The notes beneath the pieces were generated by a model. That model saw only the letters and a program-made list of their open reading frames with translations, was not told the DNA's origin and ran no database searches. From Rubrivivax sp. (lineage in GTDB: Bacteria > Pseudomonadota > Gammaproteobacteria > Burkholderiales > Burkholderiaceae_C): a stretch of DNA of 64,000 bases. The stretch's first letter is position 1. Each line of letters begins with the position of its first letter. A program made the position numbers and the translations under genes. The stretch is taken from contig SEFA01000017.1 of assembly GCA_004210455.1 (NCBI GenBank), forward strand, positions 23,768 to 87,767. Direction: 5' to 3'. Positions 1-10,827 of this stretch are shown here, piece by piece.

Positions 1-62
1 CTGCAGAGCTTGATCGGCGTTCCCCCGAGGGTTCCCCCGATGTTTCCCCTGGAGCACGCAAG

Positions 63-1001
63 ATGAGCGCGGTGACCTTCCGCATCGAGCCGACCGGCAA
101 CCTGGGCAACCAGATGATGCAGCTGATGCTGGGCCACACGCTGCGCAGCAAGATCCCCGAGCTGGAGATCGTCGGCCACGACATGCCGCTGTGGGGCCTG
201 AAGGGCGGCGAGGCGCCGGCCCCGCGCGGCAAGCCGGTGGAGCTGCGCGGCCACCTGATCGACATCCACGCCATCGCCTCGCTGGTCAAGGCCGGCCTGA
301 TGCGCGACATGACGCTGGAAGGCATCGGCTCGCGCATGGCCAACTACCTGCCGCCGTCGGCCTACCAGTCGCTGTTCCCGGCCGGCCAGGCCGAGGTCGA
401 GCACCACGGCGCCCACGAGCTGCTGATCAGCGTGCGCGGCGCCGAGATCCTCGGCCAGTGCCACCCGGACTACGGCCCGGTGCCGCCGGCCTACTACCGC
501 CAGCTGGCGCGCGAGACGGGGCTGCGGCCGGTGCTGTTCGGCCAGATCGAGGACGACTGGTACTCGCGCCTGCTGATGGAAGCGATGCCGGACGCGCGCG
601 TCGTGCGCAGCCACGGCGTGCTGGCCGACTTCGAGCGGCTGCGCAGCGCGCGGCACGTGGTCACCAGCGTCAGCTCCTTCGCGTGGCTGGCGACCTGGTT
701 CTCCAACGCCGAGACCATCCACGTGCCGGTGCTGGGCCTGCTCAACCCGGCGCAGCGGCCCGACGTGGACCTGCTGCCGCTGGACGATCCGCGCTACCGC
801 TTCTACCGCTTCCCGATCCGTCACTGGAACGGCCAGCAGGAGGACGTGGACGGCCTGAGCCGCGAGCAGCACTATCCGCTGATGTCGCGCGACGAGGTGG
901 CCGCGATGCTGCGCCAGGCCGACGCGGCCACGCGCGGCCAGCGTCTGGAGCTGGGGGCCAAGACCCTGGTCAAGGGCGTACTCGGGCGGCTGCGCGGATG
1001 A
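63..1001 (+). CDS. GT11-like (alpha-1,2-fucosyltransferase-like) glycosyltransferase
   Basis: A 312-residue soluble protein. Residues 12-17 read GNLGNQ, matching the GLGNQ(M/L)FQ loop near the N terminus of GT11 alpha-1,2-fucosyltransferases. An Arg-Gly at 125-126 sits where that family has its second conserved motif, and [10 protein letters not shown] at 204-213 resembles the third (SxFSWWAAWL-like). The ATG at 63 follows a GGAG 8 bases upstream. It probably transfers a deoxysugar or hexose onto a polysaccharide repeat unit in the cytoplasm; the donor is not determined. It precedes UDP-glucuronate 4-epimerase and UDP-glucose dehydrogenase on the same strand, so it fits the end of a glycan assembly operon that begins before this window. 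The family call rests on short motifs only; a different GT-B transferase is possible. Confidence 0.55.
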   Translation: MSAVTFRIEPTGNLGNQMMQLMLGHTLRSKIPELEIVGHDMPLWGLKGGEAPAPRGKPVELRGHLIDIHAIASLVKAGLMRDMTLEGIGSRMANYLPPSAYQSLFPAGQAEVEHHGAHELLISVRGAEILGQCHPDYGPVPPAYYRQLARETGLRPVLFGQIEDDWYSRLLMEAMPDARVVRSHGVLADFERLRSARHVVTSVSSFAWLATWFSNAETIHVPVLGLLNPAQRPDVDLLPLDDPRYRFYRFPIRHWNGQQEDVDGLSREQHYPLMSRDEVAAMLRQADAATRGQRLELGAKTLVKGVLGRLRG

Positions 1002-1173
1002 ACACCCCCTTGCGCCTTCCTGGGAGCGGCTCGGCGGGCGGCCCCGCGATCCCTCCCGTGATCCCCCCCGTGAGCGGGGGACGGACACCGGCTTGGCGCG
1101 GGCAGTCATGGACAATGTCGACCGTTCCGTCCGGACCGTCCACGGGTCCGTCCACAGCATTGCGGGAGCGCGC

Positions 1174-2181
1174 TTGAAAGTCCTCGTCACCGGCGCCGCC
1201 GGCTTCATCGGCATGCATGTCAGCCAGATCCTCCTGGCGCGGGGCGACCAGGTGGTCGGCCTGGACAACCTCAACGACTACTACGACCCGCGGCTCAAGC
1301 ACGACCGTCTGGCGCGCCTGACCGGCCGCCCCGGCTTCGAGTTCGTCCACCTGGACGTGGCCGATCGCCAGGGCATGGCGGACCTGTTCGCCAAGCACCA
1401 GGTCGACCGCGTCGTGCACCTGGCCGCGCAGGCCGGCGTGCGCTACTCGCTGGTGAACCCGCATGCGTACATCGAATCCAACATCGTCGGATTCACCAAC
1501 ATCCTGGAAGGCTGCCGCCACCACGGCGTGCAGCACCTGGCCTACGCGTCGAGTTCCAGCGTCTACGGCGGCAACACGCACATGCCCTTCAGCGAGCACC
1601 ACGGCGTGGACCATCCGGTCAGCCTGTACGCCGCGACGAAGAAGGCCAACGAGCTGATGGCCCACACCTACAGCCATCTCTTCAATCTGCCGACGACGGG
1701 CCTGCGCTTCTTCACCGTGTACGGGCCCTGGGGCCGGCCCGACATGGCGCTGTTCCTGTTCACGAAGGCGATCCTCGCGGGCGAGCCGATCAAGGTCTTC
1801 AACCACGGGAAGATGATCCGCGACTTCACCTACATCGACGACATCGCCGAAGGCGTGGTGCGCGTGCTCGACCGCACGGCCACCGCCGATCCGGCGTACG
1901 ACCCCGTGTCGGCCGATCCGGCGCGTTCGAACGCGCCGTACCGTGTCTTCAACATCGGCAACCATGCGCCGATCCCGCTGATGGACTTCATCGGCGCGAT
2001 CGAGCAGGCCGTGGGCCGCGAGGCGATCAAGGAGTTCCTGCCGCTGCAGGACGGCGACGTGCCGGCCACCCACGCCGACGTCGAGGAACTGGCCCAGTGG
2101 ACCGGTTTCCGCCCGGCGATGCCGGTGCCCGAGGGCATCCGCCGCTTCGTCGCCTGGTACCGCGAGTACTACCAGCAATGA
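1174..2181 (+). CDS. UDP-glucuronate 4-epimerase (NAD-dependent epimerase/dehydratase)
   Basis: An extended short-chain dehydrogenase of 335 residues that interconverts UDP-glucuronate and UDP-galacturonate in the cytoplasm. The Rossmann loop TGAAGFIG lies at residues 6-13, the conserved Ser-Ser-Ser-Val-Tyr stretch near 126-131 and the catalytic Tyr152-x3-Lys156 follow. The frame is open further upstream to 1093, but the family begins just before the [17 protein letters not shown] strand, and a TTG at 1174 sits 6 bases after GGGAG, so TTG is chosen as the start. The length equals the usual 330-340 residues. Together with the next gene, UDP-glucose dehydrogenase, it makes a two-step route from UDP-Glc to UDP-GalA for the polysaccharide. 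Confidence 0.88.
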   Translation: MKVLVTGAAGFIGMHVSQILLARGDQVVGLDNLNDYYDPRLKHDRLARLTGRPGFEFVHLDVADRQGMADLFAKHQVDRVVHLAAQAGVRYSLVNPHAYIESNIVGFTNILEGCRHHGVQHLAYASSSSVYGGNTHMPFSEHHGVDHPVSLYAATKKANELMAHTYSHLFNLPTTGLRFFTVYGPWGRPDMALFLFTKAILAGEPIKVFNHGKMIRDFTYIDDIAEGVVRVLDRTATADPAYDPVSADPARSNAPYRVFNIGNHAPIPLMDFIGAIEQAVGREAIKEFLPLQDGDVPATHADVEELAQWTGFRPAMPVPEGIRRFVAWYREYYQQ

Positions 2182-2251
2182 GATTCGGGACGGGCCGGCA
2201 CCGCGGCCCCGTCCCAGCAGATTCAACCGGAATTCAACCAGGAGTATTGGA

Positions 2252-3589
2252 ATGAAAGTCACGACGATCGGCACCGGCTACGTGGGCCTGGTCACCGGCG
2301 CCTGCCTGGCCGAGATGGGCAACCACGTGGTCTGCCTGGATGTGAACGCCGAGAAGATCCGCGTCCTCAACGAAGGCGGGATTCCCATCCACGAGCCGGG
2401 CCTGGACGCGGTGGTCAAGCGCAACGTGGCCGCCGGCCGCCTGCAGTTCACGACCGACGTGGACCAGGCCGTCAACCACGGCACCATCCTGTTCATCGCG
2501 GTCGGCACGCCGCCGGGCGAGGACGGCTCGGCCGACCTGCAGTACGTGCTGGCGGCGGCACGCTCCATCGGCCAGCGCATGACCGACTACAAGGTCATCG
2601 TCGACAAGAGCACGGTGCCGGTGGGCACGGCCGACAAGGTCAGCGCGGCCATCGCCGAGGAACTGGCCAGGCGCGACACCAAGGTCGGCTTCTCGGTGGT
2701 GTCCAACCCCGAGTTCCTGAAGGAAGGCGCGGCGATCGAGGACTTCATGAAGCCCGATCGCATCGTCGTCGGCTCCGACGACGAGCAGGCCACGCTGATG
2801 ATGCGCGCGCTGTATGCGCCGTTCACCCGCAGCCACGACCGCCTGTTCGTGATGGACGTGCGCAGCGCCGAGTTCACCAAGTACGCCGCCAACGCGATGC
2901 TGGCCACGCGCATCAGCTTCATGAACGAGCTGGCGCTGCTGGCCGAGAAGGTCGGCGCCGACATCGAGCTGGTGCGTCGCGGCATCGGCTCCGATCCGCG
3001 CATCGGCTACCAGTTCCTGTACGCGGGCGCCGGTTACGGCGGTTCGTGCTTCCCCAAGGACGTGAAGGCGCTGGTGCGCACCGGCCGCGAGCACGACCAG
3101 GCGCTGTTCGTGCTGAACGCCGTCGAGGAAGCCAACGACCGCCAGAAGCTGGTGCTGGTCGACAAGATCGTCGCGCGCTTCGGCGAGGACCTGGCGGGCA
3201 AGCGTTTCGCGCTGTGGGGCCTGGCCTTCAAGCCCAACACCGACGACATGCGCGAGGCGCCGTCGCTGGTGATCATCGAGGAACTGGTCAAGCGCGGCGC
3301 GGCGATCGCGGCCTATGACCCGGTCGCGATGAGCGAGGCCAACCGCCTGCTCGCGCAGGTGCCGGGCGTGAGCTTCTGCGAACGCGCGGAACACGCGCTG
3401 GCCGACTCCGACGCGCTGGTCATCGTGACCGAGTGGAAGGAGTTCCGCACGCCGGACTTCGACCGCATCAAGTCGGAACTCAAGCAGCCCGTGGTCTTCG
3501 ACGGCCGCAACCTGTATGAGCCGGCGCTGATGAAGACGCTGGGCATCGAGCACCACGCGATCGGGCGCGGCACGCGCAAGCCGCAGTAA
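2252..3589 (+). CDS. ugd: UDP-glucose 6-dehydrogenase
   Basis: Oxidises UDP-glucose to UDP-glucuronate with two NAD. The 445-residue protein has the N-terminal [10 protein letters not shown] dinucleotide loop (residues 7-16), a central dimerisation region, the GGSCFPKD active-site loop with catalytic Cys266, and the C-terminal UDP-binding domain with the [21 protein letters not shown] motif. The ATG at 2252 has AGGAG 9 bases upstream. It lies 70 bases after the UDP-glucuronate 4-epimerase gene, and the pair probably forms one transcript that ends at the hairpin at 3634-3668. Length and motifs are standard for the Ugd/TuaD family. Confidence 0.95.
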   Translation: MKVTTIGTGYVGLVTGACLAEMGNHVVCLDVNAEKIRVLNEGGIPIHEPGLDAVVKRNVAAGRLQFTTDVDQAVNHGTILFIAVGTPPGEDGSADLQYVLAAARSIGQRMTDYKVIVDKSTVPVGTADKVSAAIAEELARRDTKVGFSVVSNPEFLKEGAAIEDFMKPDRIVVGSDDEQATLMMRALYAPFTRSHDRLFVMDVRSAEFTKYAANAMLATRISFMNELALLAEKVGADIELVRRGIGSDPRIGYQFLYAGAGYGGSCFPKDVKALVRTGREHDQALFVLNAVEEANDRQKLVLVDKIVARFGEDLAGKRFALWGLAFKPNTDDMREAPSLVIIEELVKRGAAIAAYDPVAMSEANRLLAQVPGVSFCERAEHALADSDALVIVTEWKEFRTPDFDRIKSELKQPVVFDGRNLYEPALMKTLGIEHHAIGRGTRKPQ

Positions 3590-3633
3590 ACGATCCGCGC
3601 GATCCGCGCGATCCCCGCGTTCCCCCCGGAACG

Positions 3634-3668
3634 ACAACGCCGCGGCCCGTGAGGGTCCGCGGCGTTGT
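3634..3668. terminator. Hairpin terminator between convergent genes
   Basis: A perfect 12-bp inverted repeat (ACAACGCCGCGG at 3634-3645 and its complement at 3657-3668) with an 11-base loop lies between the convergent ugd and lipoprotein genes. Only a short T run (CTTTC) follows on the plus strand, so termination efficiency is uncertain; on the minus strand it could serve the lipoprotein gene only as a transcription barrier. Confidence 0.6.
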
Positions 3669-3724
3669 GCCTTTCGGGCGCCGCTTCCGCCGGGCCTCGC
3701 GGCCCGGGGACGGCAATGCCGGGA

Positions 3725-5416
3725 TCAGGAGGCGCAGACGCTCCCCGCGGCCACGCCGCTGCCGGTCTTGACCAGCGTCGGACGCAGGGTCGACTCGACG
3801 CCGTCGATGCCGCTGCGGCCCCAGGTCGTGACCTTGAAGCCGGTCACGCTGGGCCAGGCGAAGGTCACCGACTGGCCGTCCGCGAGGTAGCCGCTGTCGT
3901 AGACGGTGGCGCCGGTCGCGCGGTCGGCGATGGTCATGCGGAAGGTCGCGCCGCCGGTGCCGGCGACGGACAGGCGGAAGGACTCGCCGGTCGCGGGCGT
4001 GGCCCAGGTCACCGGATTCACCGCCCGGCCGGTCGCGTTGGCCTGCTCGATCAGCGTGGTCGTCGCCGGGAACACCAGCGCCTGGCGCCAGGTGTCGAAC
4101 TCGCCGCTGACGGTGCCCTTGGTGCGCCACCAGGCGCCGCGCATCGACAGCAGGTTCATCGCGGTGCTGGTGACCGTCGAGCTGTTCTTGTTGTTCCCGT
4201 CCACCCACCAGGCGGCGCTCTCCAGCGGGCGCAGCGCGGCGCGGATCGCGTCCAGGTCGTTGGCGGTGCTGTTGCTCCAGCCGTTCTTGTGCAGCTTGAA
4301 GTCGGCGCCGATCTCGACGTAAATGACGAAGGGCGTGCCGTTGTTGCGGTCGACGACGTAGGCGCCGTACTTCTTCAGCGTCTCGGCGATCTTGCGCAGC
4401 TCCGGCGTGGCCAGCGCCTGCGCGTCGAAGGTCGACGGCAGCATCAGCAGCGAGCCCATCGGGATCTGGCCGCTGTTGGCGGTGGCGGCGTTGGAGTCCG
4501 CCGAGGTGGCCGGGAAGCGGTAGGTCGGGCTGTTGCTCAAGCCGTTGAAGTCCAGCGACATGGCCAGCGCGTGGTTGTACATCGCGGCGCCGTCGTTGAC
4601 CTCATGCTTGCGGACCAGGCCGCCGAGCGTGGACACGCCGGCCGCGCGCGAGCCCTGGTAGTAGTGGGAAGGGTCGCCCACGCCGCGGCCCGACAGCGGC
4701 GTCCAGGCGTACTGCACGGTGACCCAGGCGCCGTTGACCTGCTTCAGGCCCCAGAAGGAATGGACGACGCCGGCGGCGGCATCGACGATCTCCGCATGGC
4801 CGTCGTTGCCGGTGGCCGGCTGGGTGTTCGCGGGCCAGTGCGGGATGGTGATGCTGGGACGGTAGATCTCGCTGTCCGGATCCCACACGCCTTGCGCGTT
4901 GACGCCGGTGACGACCATGGGGGCGTCGGTCTCGGCCGCCTCGAAGGCCGCGCTGGACCAGGTGCCGCTGTCCACGGACGGGTAGTAGGTCGAGGTCGGG
5001 ATCGTCGCGGTGCCCAGCACCGCGCCGACCGGGCGGCTGTTCCAGGGCGAGTCCGGACTGAACGGTCGCTGGAAGGTGCCGAAGTTGCCGACGGTGCAGG
5101 CCGCGGCGGCGGCGGGGCGCAGCTTGCCCGAGACGGCGGCGCTGGTGACGGCGCCAGCGCTGGCGCCGAACAGCGCGGACACGCCGGCGACTGCTTCGCT
5201 GGCGGCGGCACCAGGGGCGACGCTCAGGGTGGTGACCGGCGCCGACGCGGCGATCGGCGGCGTCTCCGGATTGGTGGCGCCGGTGCCGGCGATGCCGACG
5301 GTCTGGCTGCCGGCGGCGCTGCCGCCCCCGCCGCAACCCGCCAGCAGCAGGCTGGCGGCCAGCGCGCAGGCGCTCAGGCAGGTGGAAACTCGCGAAGTCG
5401 AAGAGATATTCGTCAT
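3725..5416 (-). CDS. Secreted lipoprotein of unknown function in the polysaccharide locus
   Basis: A 563-residue exported protein. Translation from the ATG at 5416 gives a signal peptide ending in LLLAGC, so Cys28 is a predicted lipidation site, followed by a Gly/Ser/Ala-rich linker of about 90 residues and then a globular region rich in Trp, Tyr and Asn (for example PFSPDSPWNSRP and the HSFWGL stretch). The reading frame extends 19 codons further upstream but that would put a non-hydrophobic leader ahead of the signal sequence. No ribosome binding site is obvious. I do not recognise a catalytic family. Its position inside an exopolysaccharide locus suggests a cell-envelope or glycan-processing role, which is inference only. 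Confidence 0.7.
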   Translation of the reverse strand: MTNISSTSRVSTCLSACALAASLLLAGCGGGGSAAGSQTVGIAGTGATNPETPPIAASAPVTTLSVAPGAAASEAVAGVSALFGASAGAVTSAAVSGKLRPAAAAACTVGNFGTFQRPFSPDSPWNSRPVGAVLGTATIPTSTYYPSVDSGTWSSAAFEAAETDAPMVVTGVNAQGVWDPDSEIYRPSITIPHWPANTQPATGNDGHAEIVDAAAGVVHSFWGLKQVNGAWVTVQYAWTPLSGRGVGDPSHYYQGSRAAGVSTLGGLVRKHEVNDGAAMYNHALAMSLDFNGLSNSPTYRFPATSADSNAATANSGQIPMGSLLMLPSTFDAQALATPELRKIAETLKKYGAYVVDRNNGTPFVIYVEIGADFKLHKNGWSNSTANDLDAIRAALRPLESAAWWVDGNNKNSSTVTSTAMNLLSMRGAWWRTKGTVSGEFDTWRQALVFPATTTLIEQANATGRAVNPVTWATPATGESFRLSVAGTGGATFRMTIADRATGATVYDSGYLADGQSVTFAWPSVTGFKVTTWGRSGIDGVESTLRPTLVKTGSGVAAGSVCAS

Positions 5417-6833
<1,417 letters not shown>

Positions 6834-6839
6834 TCGCGG

Positions 6840-6859
6840 GCCGAGGCGGGAGCCTCGGC
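6840..6859. terminator. Hairpin between convergent kdsA and acyltransferase genes
   Basis: GCCGAGGC (6840-6847), loop GGGA, GCCTCGGC (6852-6859) forms a perfect 8-bp stem seven bases after the kdsA stop and just beyond the acyltransferase stop on the other strand. There is no T tract, so it may be a transcript-end hairpin rather than a classical intrinsic terminator. Confidence 0.45.
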
Positions 6860-6869
6860 TGGCTCGGCC

Positions 6870-8063
6870 TCAGGCCGGACGCTTGGGGACGACCGTCATC
6901 CTCGGCAAGCGACGCCGGATCCACGCGGTGACCGCGTCGGTGGCGTCCATGCCGGGACGCTCGATCCAGCGGAAGGTCGCGAAGCAGGTGCCGATGAGGA
7001 TGGGCGTCAGCGCGGCGATCAGCAGCCAGTGGGTCACGCTGGACACCTCGGCCGCCCACTCGCGGTCGAGCACGAAACGGAAGGCGATGAACAGCGCCAG
7101 GCCGTGCAGCAGGTAGAGGCTGTAGGCGAGTTCACCGAACAGGCGCGAGACGCCTCGCCGCAACGCGCCGAAGAGATCGGTGCCGCAGGCGATCAGCGCG
7201 AACACGAGCGTCAGCAGCGCGAGGGGCGCCGCGGCATGCGGGCTGGGGAAATACGCGATCGTCGCCAGCAGCGAGAGCGTGGCCACGACCGACGCGCCCC
7301 AATGCCGCGCCAGCGCGCACACGCGAGGCAGTTTGGTCAGCAAGGCGGCGAGGATGCCGCTGGCGAAGGGCGCCAGCGCCGCGAGCGGCAGGCCGACTTG
7401 CCAGGCCACCGCGACCGCCACGGCGGCCAGCAGCAGCGAGAGCGCCGGCGGCGCCAACCCCAGGCACAGCGCCAGCACCGGCAGGAACAGGTAGAACAAC
7501 CACTCGACGCGCAGCGACCAGGTCACGCAGGCCAGCACCAGGCAGGTGTCGGGCGTGGCGTTGAGGTCGACCGTCCCGGGGATTGTGAACGCCAGCCAGT
7601 AGAGCGACTGCTTGACCAGGCTGAGCGCAGGGACGCGCAACTGGCCCTCTGACAGCAGGGCGACGACGACGAAAAGCGCGGCGACCGCGACCAGGTACAG
7701 CGGCGTCAGCCGCATCACGCGCGACACGTAGAGCTTGAGCCAGTCGACGCCGCGCTGCCGTCCGCCGATCAGCTTCAGCGAGAACAGGAAGCCCGTGATC
7801 ATGAAGAACAGCACCACGCTGGACTTGCCGAGGTGGACGTAGACGGGGCTGGGCGGAAGCTCCCAGCGGCCGGTGCGCAGGTAGAAGTACCAGGCGCAGG
7901 CGTGGTGGAGGAACACGGCGAAGGCAAGGTAGCCCCGCAGGCCGTCGATGGTGGCAAACCGGCCTGCGGCGGAGGGGGCGCCGAACCATCGGGAGAGCAG
8001 GGCGACGCAGGTCAGCGCGACCAGCAGCAACCCGACCAGCGGGAACACACCCGTCGGACCCAT
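6870..8063 (-). CDS. Acyltransferase 3 family membrane protein (OafA/YrhL type)
   Basis: An integral inner-membrane protein of 397 residues with about ten hydrophobic segments. After a first membrane helix, the sequence IDGLRGYLAFAVFLHH carries the Arg and paired His typical of acyltransferase-3 proteins that acetylate or otherwise acylate sugars. A C-terminal ERPGMDATDAV segment follows the last helix. The probable role is O-acylation of a repeat unit of the polysaccharide encoded here. It is the last gene of the long minus-strand set and lies 66 bases after wecB. Confidence 0.85.
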   Translation of the reverse strand: MGPTGVFPLVGLLLVALTCVALLSRWFGAPSAAGRFATIDGLRGYLAFAVFLHHACAWYFYLRTGRWELPPSPVYVHLGKSSVVLFFMITGFLFSLKLIGGRQRGVDWLKLYVSRVMRLTPLYLVAVAALFVVVALLSEGQLRVPALSLVKQSLYWLAFTIPGTVDLNATPDTCLVLACVTWSLRVEWLFYLFLPVLALCLGLAPPALSLLLAAVAVAVAWQVGLPLAALAPFASGILAALLTKLPRVCALARHWGASVVATLSLLATIAYFPSPHAAAPLALLTLVFALIACGTDLFGALRRGVSRLFGELAYSLYLLHGLALFIAFRFVLDREWAAEVSSVTHWLLIAALTPILIGTCFATFRWIERPGMDATDAVTAWIRRRLPRMTVVPKRPA

Positions 8064-8129
8064 GGCACCTCCCCAAGTGTGCCGGGAGGGTAGGGCGAAT
8101 AGCGCGCGGGCGCGATCCCCAGTTTCGTA

Positions 8130-9365
8130 TCAGGCGAGCAGGGACGCGGCCAGCACGGCCACGATGCGAGGCGCGGCCTGGCCGTCCCACAGCGGAGGGC
8201 GGCGCCCCTCTTCCCTCCCTCTCCCGCTTGCGGGAGAGGGCAGGGGTGAGGGTCGTTCGATGTCATCGAGCCTTCGCATCGCCAACGCCAGGATGCGCGC
8301 CGGGTCCGTGCCGGCGATCTCGTTGGTGCCGAGATCGACGGTCACCGGGCGCTCGGTGTTCTCGCGCAGCGTCAGGCAGGGGATGCCCAGCGCGGTCGTT
8401 TCTTCCTGCAGGCCGCCGCTGTCGGTCAGCACCAGCGCCGCGCGACGCCACAGCGCCAGGAACGGTTGGTAGGGCAGAGGCGGCAGCAGGTGGAGTCCGG
8501 GCGCCGCCGCGATGCCCAACGCCGCCAAGCGTTCGCGCGTGCGCGGATGAACCGGGAAGAGCAGCGGCAGTCTTGCCGACAAGGTGCCCAGCGTGGCCAT
8601 CAGCCCTGCGAGCTGGACCGGATCGTCGACGTTGGCGGGTCGATGCAGCGTCACCACCCCGAAGCGTCCGCCGATCGCGTCGCCAGCGCGGATGCTGGCA
8701 TCGGTGTCAGTGCCCACGCCCAAGCCCATGCCCGCACTCACGCCAGCCCCATGCAGTGCCGCTTGCGCCGTCTGCCGAGCTTCCAGCGCCTGCGCATCGC
8801 CGGCCTCCAGGCGCGCGAGCTGGTACAGCAGGTTGTCGACCATCACATGGCCGACCTCATGGATGCGGCTGTCCGGATGCCCTTCGCGCCGCAGATGAGC
8901 CGCCGCGCTCGGTTCGGTCGTGAAAAGCCAGTCCGCGATCGCGTCGGTGGCGCGGCGGTTGATCTCCTCGGGCATGGTCATGTCGCCGCTGCGCAGGCCG
9001 GCTTCGACATGCGCCACGCGCACGCCGAGCTTGCGCGCCGTCAGCGCGCAGGCCAGCGTGGAATCGACGTCGCCGACGACGACGCAGGCCGCGGGGCGGT
9101 CCGCGATCACGTGCGGCTCATACGCCTGCATGATCCGCGCGGTCAGTTGCGCGTGACCGCCGCCATGGCAGTCCAGCGACACATCCGGTGGCGGCAGGCC
9201 GAGTTCGTCGAAGAACACGCCGCTCATCGCGGCGTCGTGATGCTGACCGGTGTGGATCAGCTTCCACTGGAGCCGGCCATCGGCCCGAAGCGCCCGCACC
9301 AGCGGCGCGAGCTTCATGAAATTCGGCCGCGCGCCCGCGATGAGGTGGATCAGCGGCGCGGCCAT
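8130..9365 (-). CDS. wecB: UDP-N-acetylglucosamine 2-epimerase (non-hydrolysing) with in-frame palindromic insertion
   Basis: Interconverts UDP-GlcNAc and UDP-ManNAc in the cytoplasm. The 411-residue protein shows GARPNFMKLAPL, TGQHHD, GDVDSTLAC, HVEAGLRSGDMTMPEEINR and TDSGGLQEE, all standard for the family. Near the C terminus, between LDDIE and PPLWDGQAAPRIV, about 15 residues (PSPLPSPASGRGREEG) come from a palindromic repeat at 8217-8240 that has been inserted in frame. The ManNAc product could be oxidised by the UDP-HexNAc dehydrogenase encoded five genes upstream in the same operon. rfbC ends 7 bases before this start. Confidence 0.92.
   Translation of the reverse strand: MAAPLIHLIAGARPNFMKLAPLVRALRADGRLQWKLIHTGQHHDAAMSGVFFDELGLPPPDVSLDCHGGGHAQLTARIMQAYEPHVIADRPAACVVVGDVDSTLACALTARKLGVRVAHVEAGLRSGDMTMPEEINRRATDAIADWLFTTEPSAAAHLRREGHPDSRIHEVGHVMVDNLLYQLARLEAGDAQALEARQTAQAALHGAGVSAGMGLGVGTDTDASIRAGDAIGGRFGVVTLHRPANVDDPVQLAGLMATLGTLSARLPLLFPVHPRTRERLAALGIAAAPGLHLLPPLPYQPFLALWRRAALVLTDSGGLQEETTALGIPCLTLRENTERPVTVDLGTNEIAGTDPARILALAMRRLDDIERPSPLPSPASGRGREEGRRPPLWDGQAAPRIVAVLAASLLA
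8217..8240. repeat. REP-like palindromic element inside wecB
   Basis: A perfect 11-bp inverted repeat (CCCTCTCCCGC, TT, GCGGGAGAGGG) flanked by pyrimidine- and purine-rich DNA. Elements with this core are common between genes in Burkholderiales and related genomes; here it is within the coding frame and translated. I saw no second copy in the window. Confidence 0.8.
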
Positions 9366-9372
9366 CGGCAGG

Positions 9373-9924
9373 TCAATCGAAGGATTTCGCGTCCGCGAGC
9401 AGCGGCGCCTTCGCGTCCTTCTCGGCGAGCTTGAATTCGACGGGCAGCCTGGGCCACTCGATGCCGATCGCCGGATCGTCCCAGCGCACCGAGCCCTCCG
9501 CCTGCGGCGCGTACAGGTCGGTGGTCTTGTAGAGGAAGTCCGCCGTCTCGCTCAGGACCAGGAAGCCGTGCGCGAAGCCCGGCGGGATCCACAGCTGGCG
9601 GTGGTTCTCGCCGGTCAACTCCACGCCGACCCACTTGCCGAAATTGGGGCTGGAACGGCGCATGTCGACGGCGACGTCGAACACCGCGCCCGCCGTGCAG
9701 CGCACCAGCTTGCCCTGCGCATGCGGCGGCAGCTGGAAGTGCAGGCCGCGCAGCACCCCCTGGCTGGAACGTGAATGGTTGTCCTGCACGAAACGCACGT
9801 CGTCGCCGCAGGCGGCGTTGAATTTCGGCTCGGTCCAGCTCTCCATGAAGAAGCCGCGCGCGTCGCCGAAGACCTTCGGCTCGACGATCAGCACCTCGGG
9901 CAGCGCGGTGGGGATCACATTCAT
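9373..9924 (-). CDS. rfbC: dTDP-4-dehydrorhamnose 3,5-epimerase
   Basis: Third enzyme of dTDP-L-rhamnose synthesis, a 183-residue cupin-fold epimerase. The DARGFFMESW N-terminal motif, the RGLHFQ segment with the catalytic His62, the KLVRCTAG strand and the WIPPGFAHGF and YKTTDLYAP motifs are all present. The ATG overlaps the stop of rfbA by one base, so the two are translationally coupled. Order in this operon is rfbB-rfbD-rfbA-rfbC. Confidence 0.96.
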   Translation of the reverse strand: MNVIPTALPEVLIVEPKVFGDARGFFMESWTEPKFNAACGDDVRFVQDNHSRSSQGVLRGLHFQLPPHAQGKLVRCTAGAVFDVAVDMRRSSPNFGKWVGVELTGENHRQLWIPPGFAHGFLVLSETADFLYKTTDLYAPQAEGSVRWDDPAIGIEWPRLPVEFKLAEKDAKAPLLADAKSFD

Positions 9925-10814
9925 CAGAACACCTTCTCGTTGAGCACCTGCTTCAGGTATTGCCCGTATCCGTTCTTGAGCATCGGCTGCGCCAGCTTCT
10001 CGAGCTGCTCGGCGGTGATCCAGCCCTTGCGGAAGGCGATCTCCTCGGGGCAGGCCACCTTCAGGCCCTGGCGCTTCTCCAGCGTGGCGATGAACTGGCC
10101 GGCTTCCATCAGGCTGTCGTGCGTGCCGGTGTCCAGCCAGGCGTAGCCCCGGCCCATGATCTCGACGCTCAACTGCCCCTGCGTCAGGTAGCGCGCGTTG
10201 ACGTCGGTGATCTCCAGCTCGCCGCGCGGGCTGGGCTGGATGTCGGCGGCGATGTCGCAGACCTGGCGGTCGTAGAAGTACAGGCCGGTCACGGCGTAGT
10301 TGCTCTTGGGCGCCTGGGGCTTTTCCTCGATGCTGACGGCACGCTTGTCCGCGTCGAACTCGACCACGCCGTAACGCTCGGGATCGTGCACGTGGTACGC
10401 GAAGACCGTGGCGCCGTCGGTCTGCGCGTCGGCGCTGCCCAGCAGGCCGGCGAAGTCGTGGCCGTAGAAGATGTTGTCGCCCAGCACCAGCGCGCTCGGC
10501 GCGCCGCCGATGAAGTCCTTGCCCAGGATGAAGGCCTGCGCCAGGCCGTCCGGGCTGGGCTGCAGGCAGTACTGCAGGTTGATGCCCCAGCGCGAGCCGT
10601 CGCCCAGCAGCGCCTCGAAGCGCGGCAGGTCCTGCGGCGTGCTGATCAGCAGGATGTCGCGCATGCCTGCCAGCATCAGCGTGCTGAGCGGGTAATAGAC
10701 CATGGGCTTGTCGTAGACCGGCAGCAGCTGCTTGCTGATCGCCAGCGTGGCCGGGTGCAGCCGCGTGCCGGAGCCGCCGGCCAGGATGATGCCCTTGCGG
10801 GTGTCGTTGCTCAT
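9924..10814 (-). CDS. rfbA: Glucose-1-phosphate thymidylyltransferase
   Basis: First enzyme of the dTDP-rhamnose pathway, making dTDP-glucose from glucose-1-phosphate and dTTP. The 296-residue protein has the nucleotidyltransferase signature [11 protein letters not shown] near the N terminus, the [11 protein letters not shown] strand, LGDNIFYGH and the EEKP motif. The ATG at 10814 is chosen because GGAGA lies 7 bases upstream; a TTG immediately before it is in frame but would be too close to the binding site. Confidence 0.96.
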   Translation of the reverse strand: MSNDTRKGIILAGGSGTRLHPATLAISKQLLPVYDKPMVYYPLSTLMLAGMRDILLISTPQDLPRFEALLGDGSRWGINLQYCLQPSPDGLAQAFILGKDFIGGAPSALVLGDNIFYGHDFAGLLGSADAQTDGATVFAYHVHDPERYGVVEFDADKRAVSIEEKPQAPKSNYAVTGLYFYDRQVCDIAADIQPSPRGELEITDVNARYLTQGQLSVEIMGRGYAWLDTGTHDSLMEAGQFIATLEKRQGLKVACPEEIAFRKGWITAEQLEKLAQPMLKNGYGQYLKQVLNEKVF

Positions 10815-10827
10815 CAAAGGTCTCCGA

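Noticed and set aside
1051..1090. CCCCC/GGGGG inverted repeat between the first two genes as a terminator
   Set aside because: The 5-bp arms and lack of a T tract are too weak; the genes are on the same strand and likely cotranscribed.
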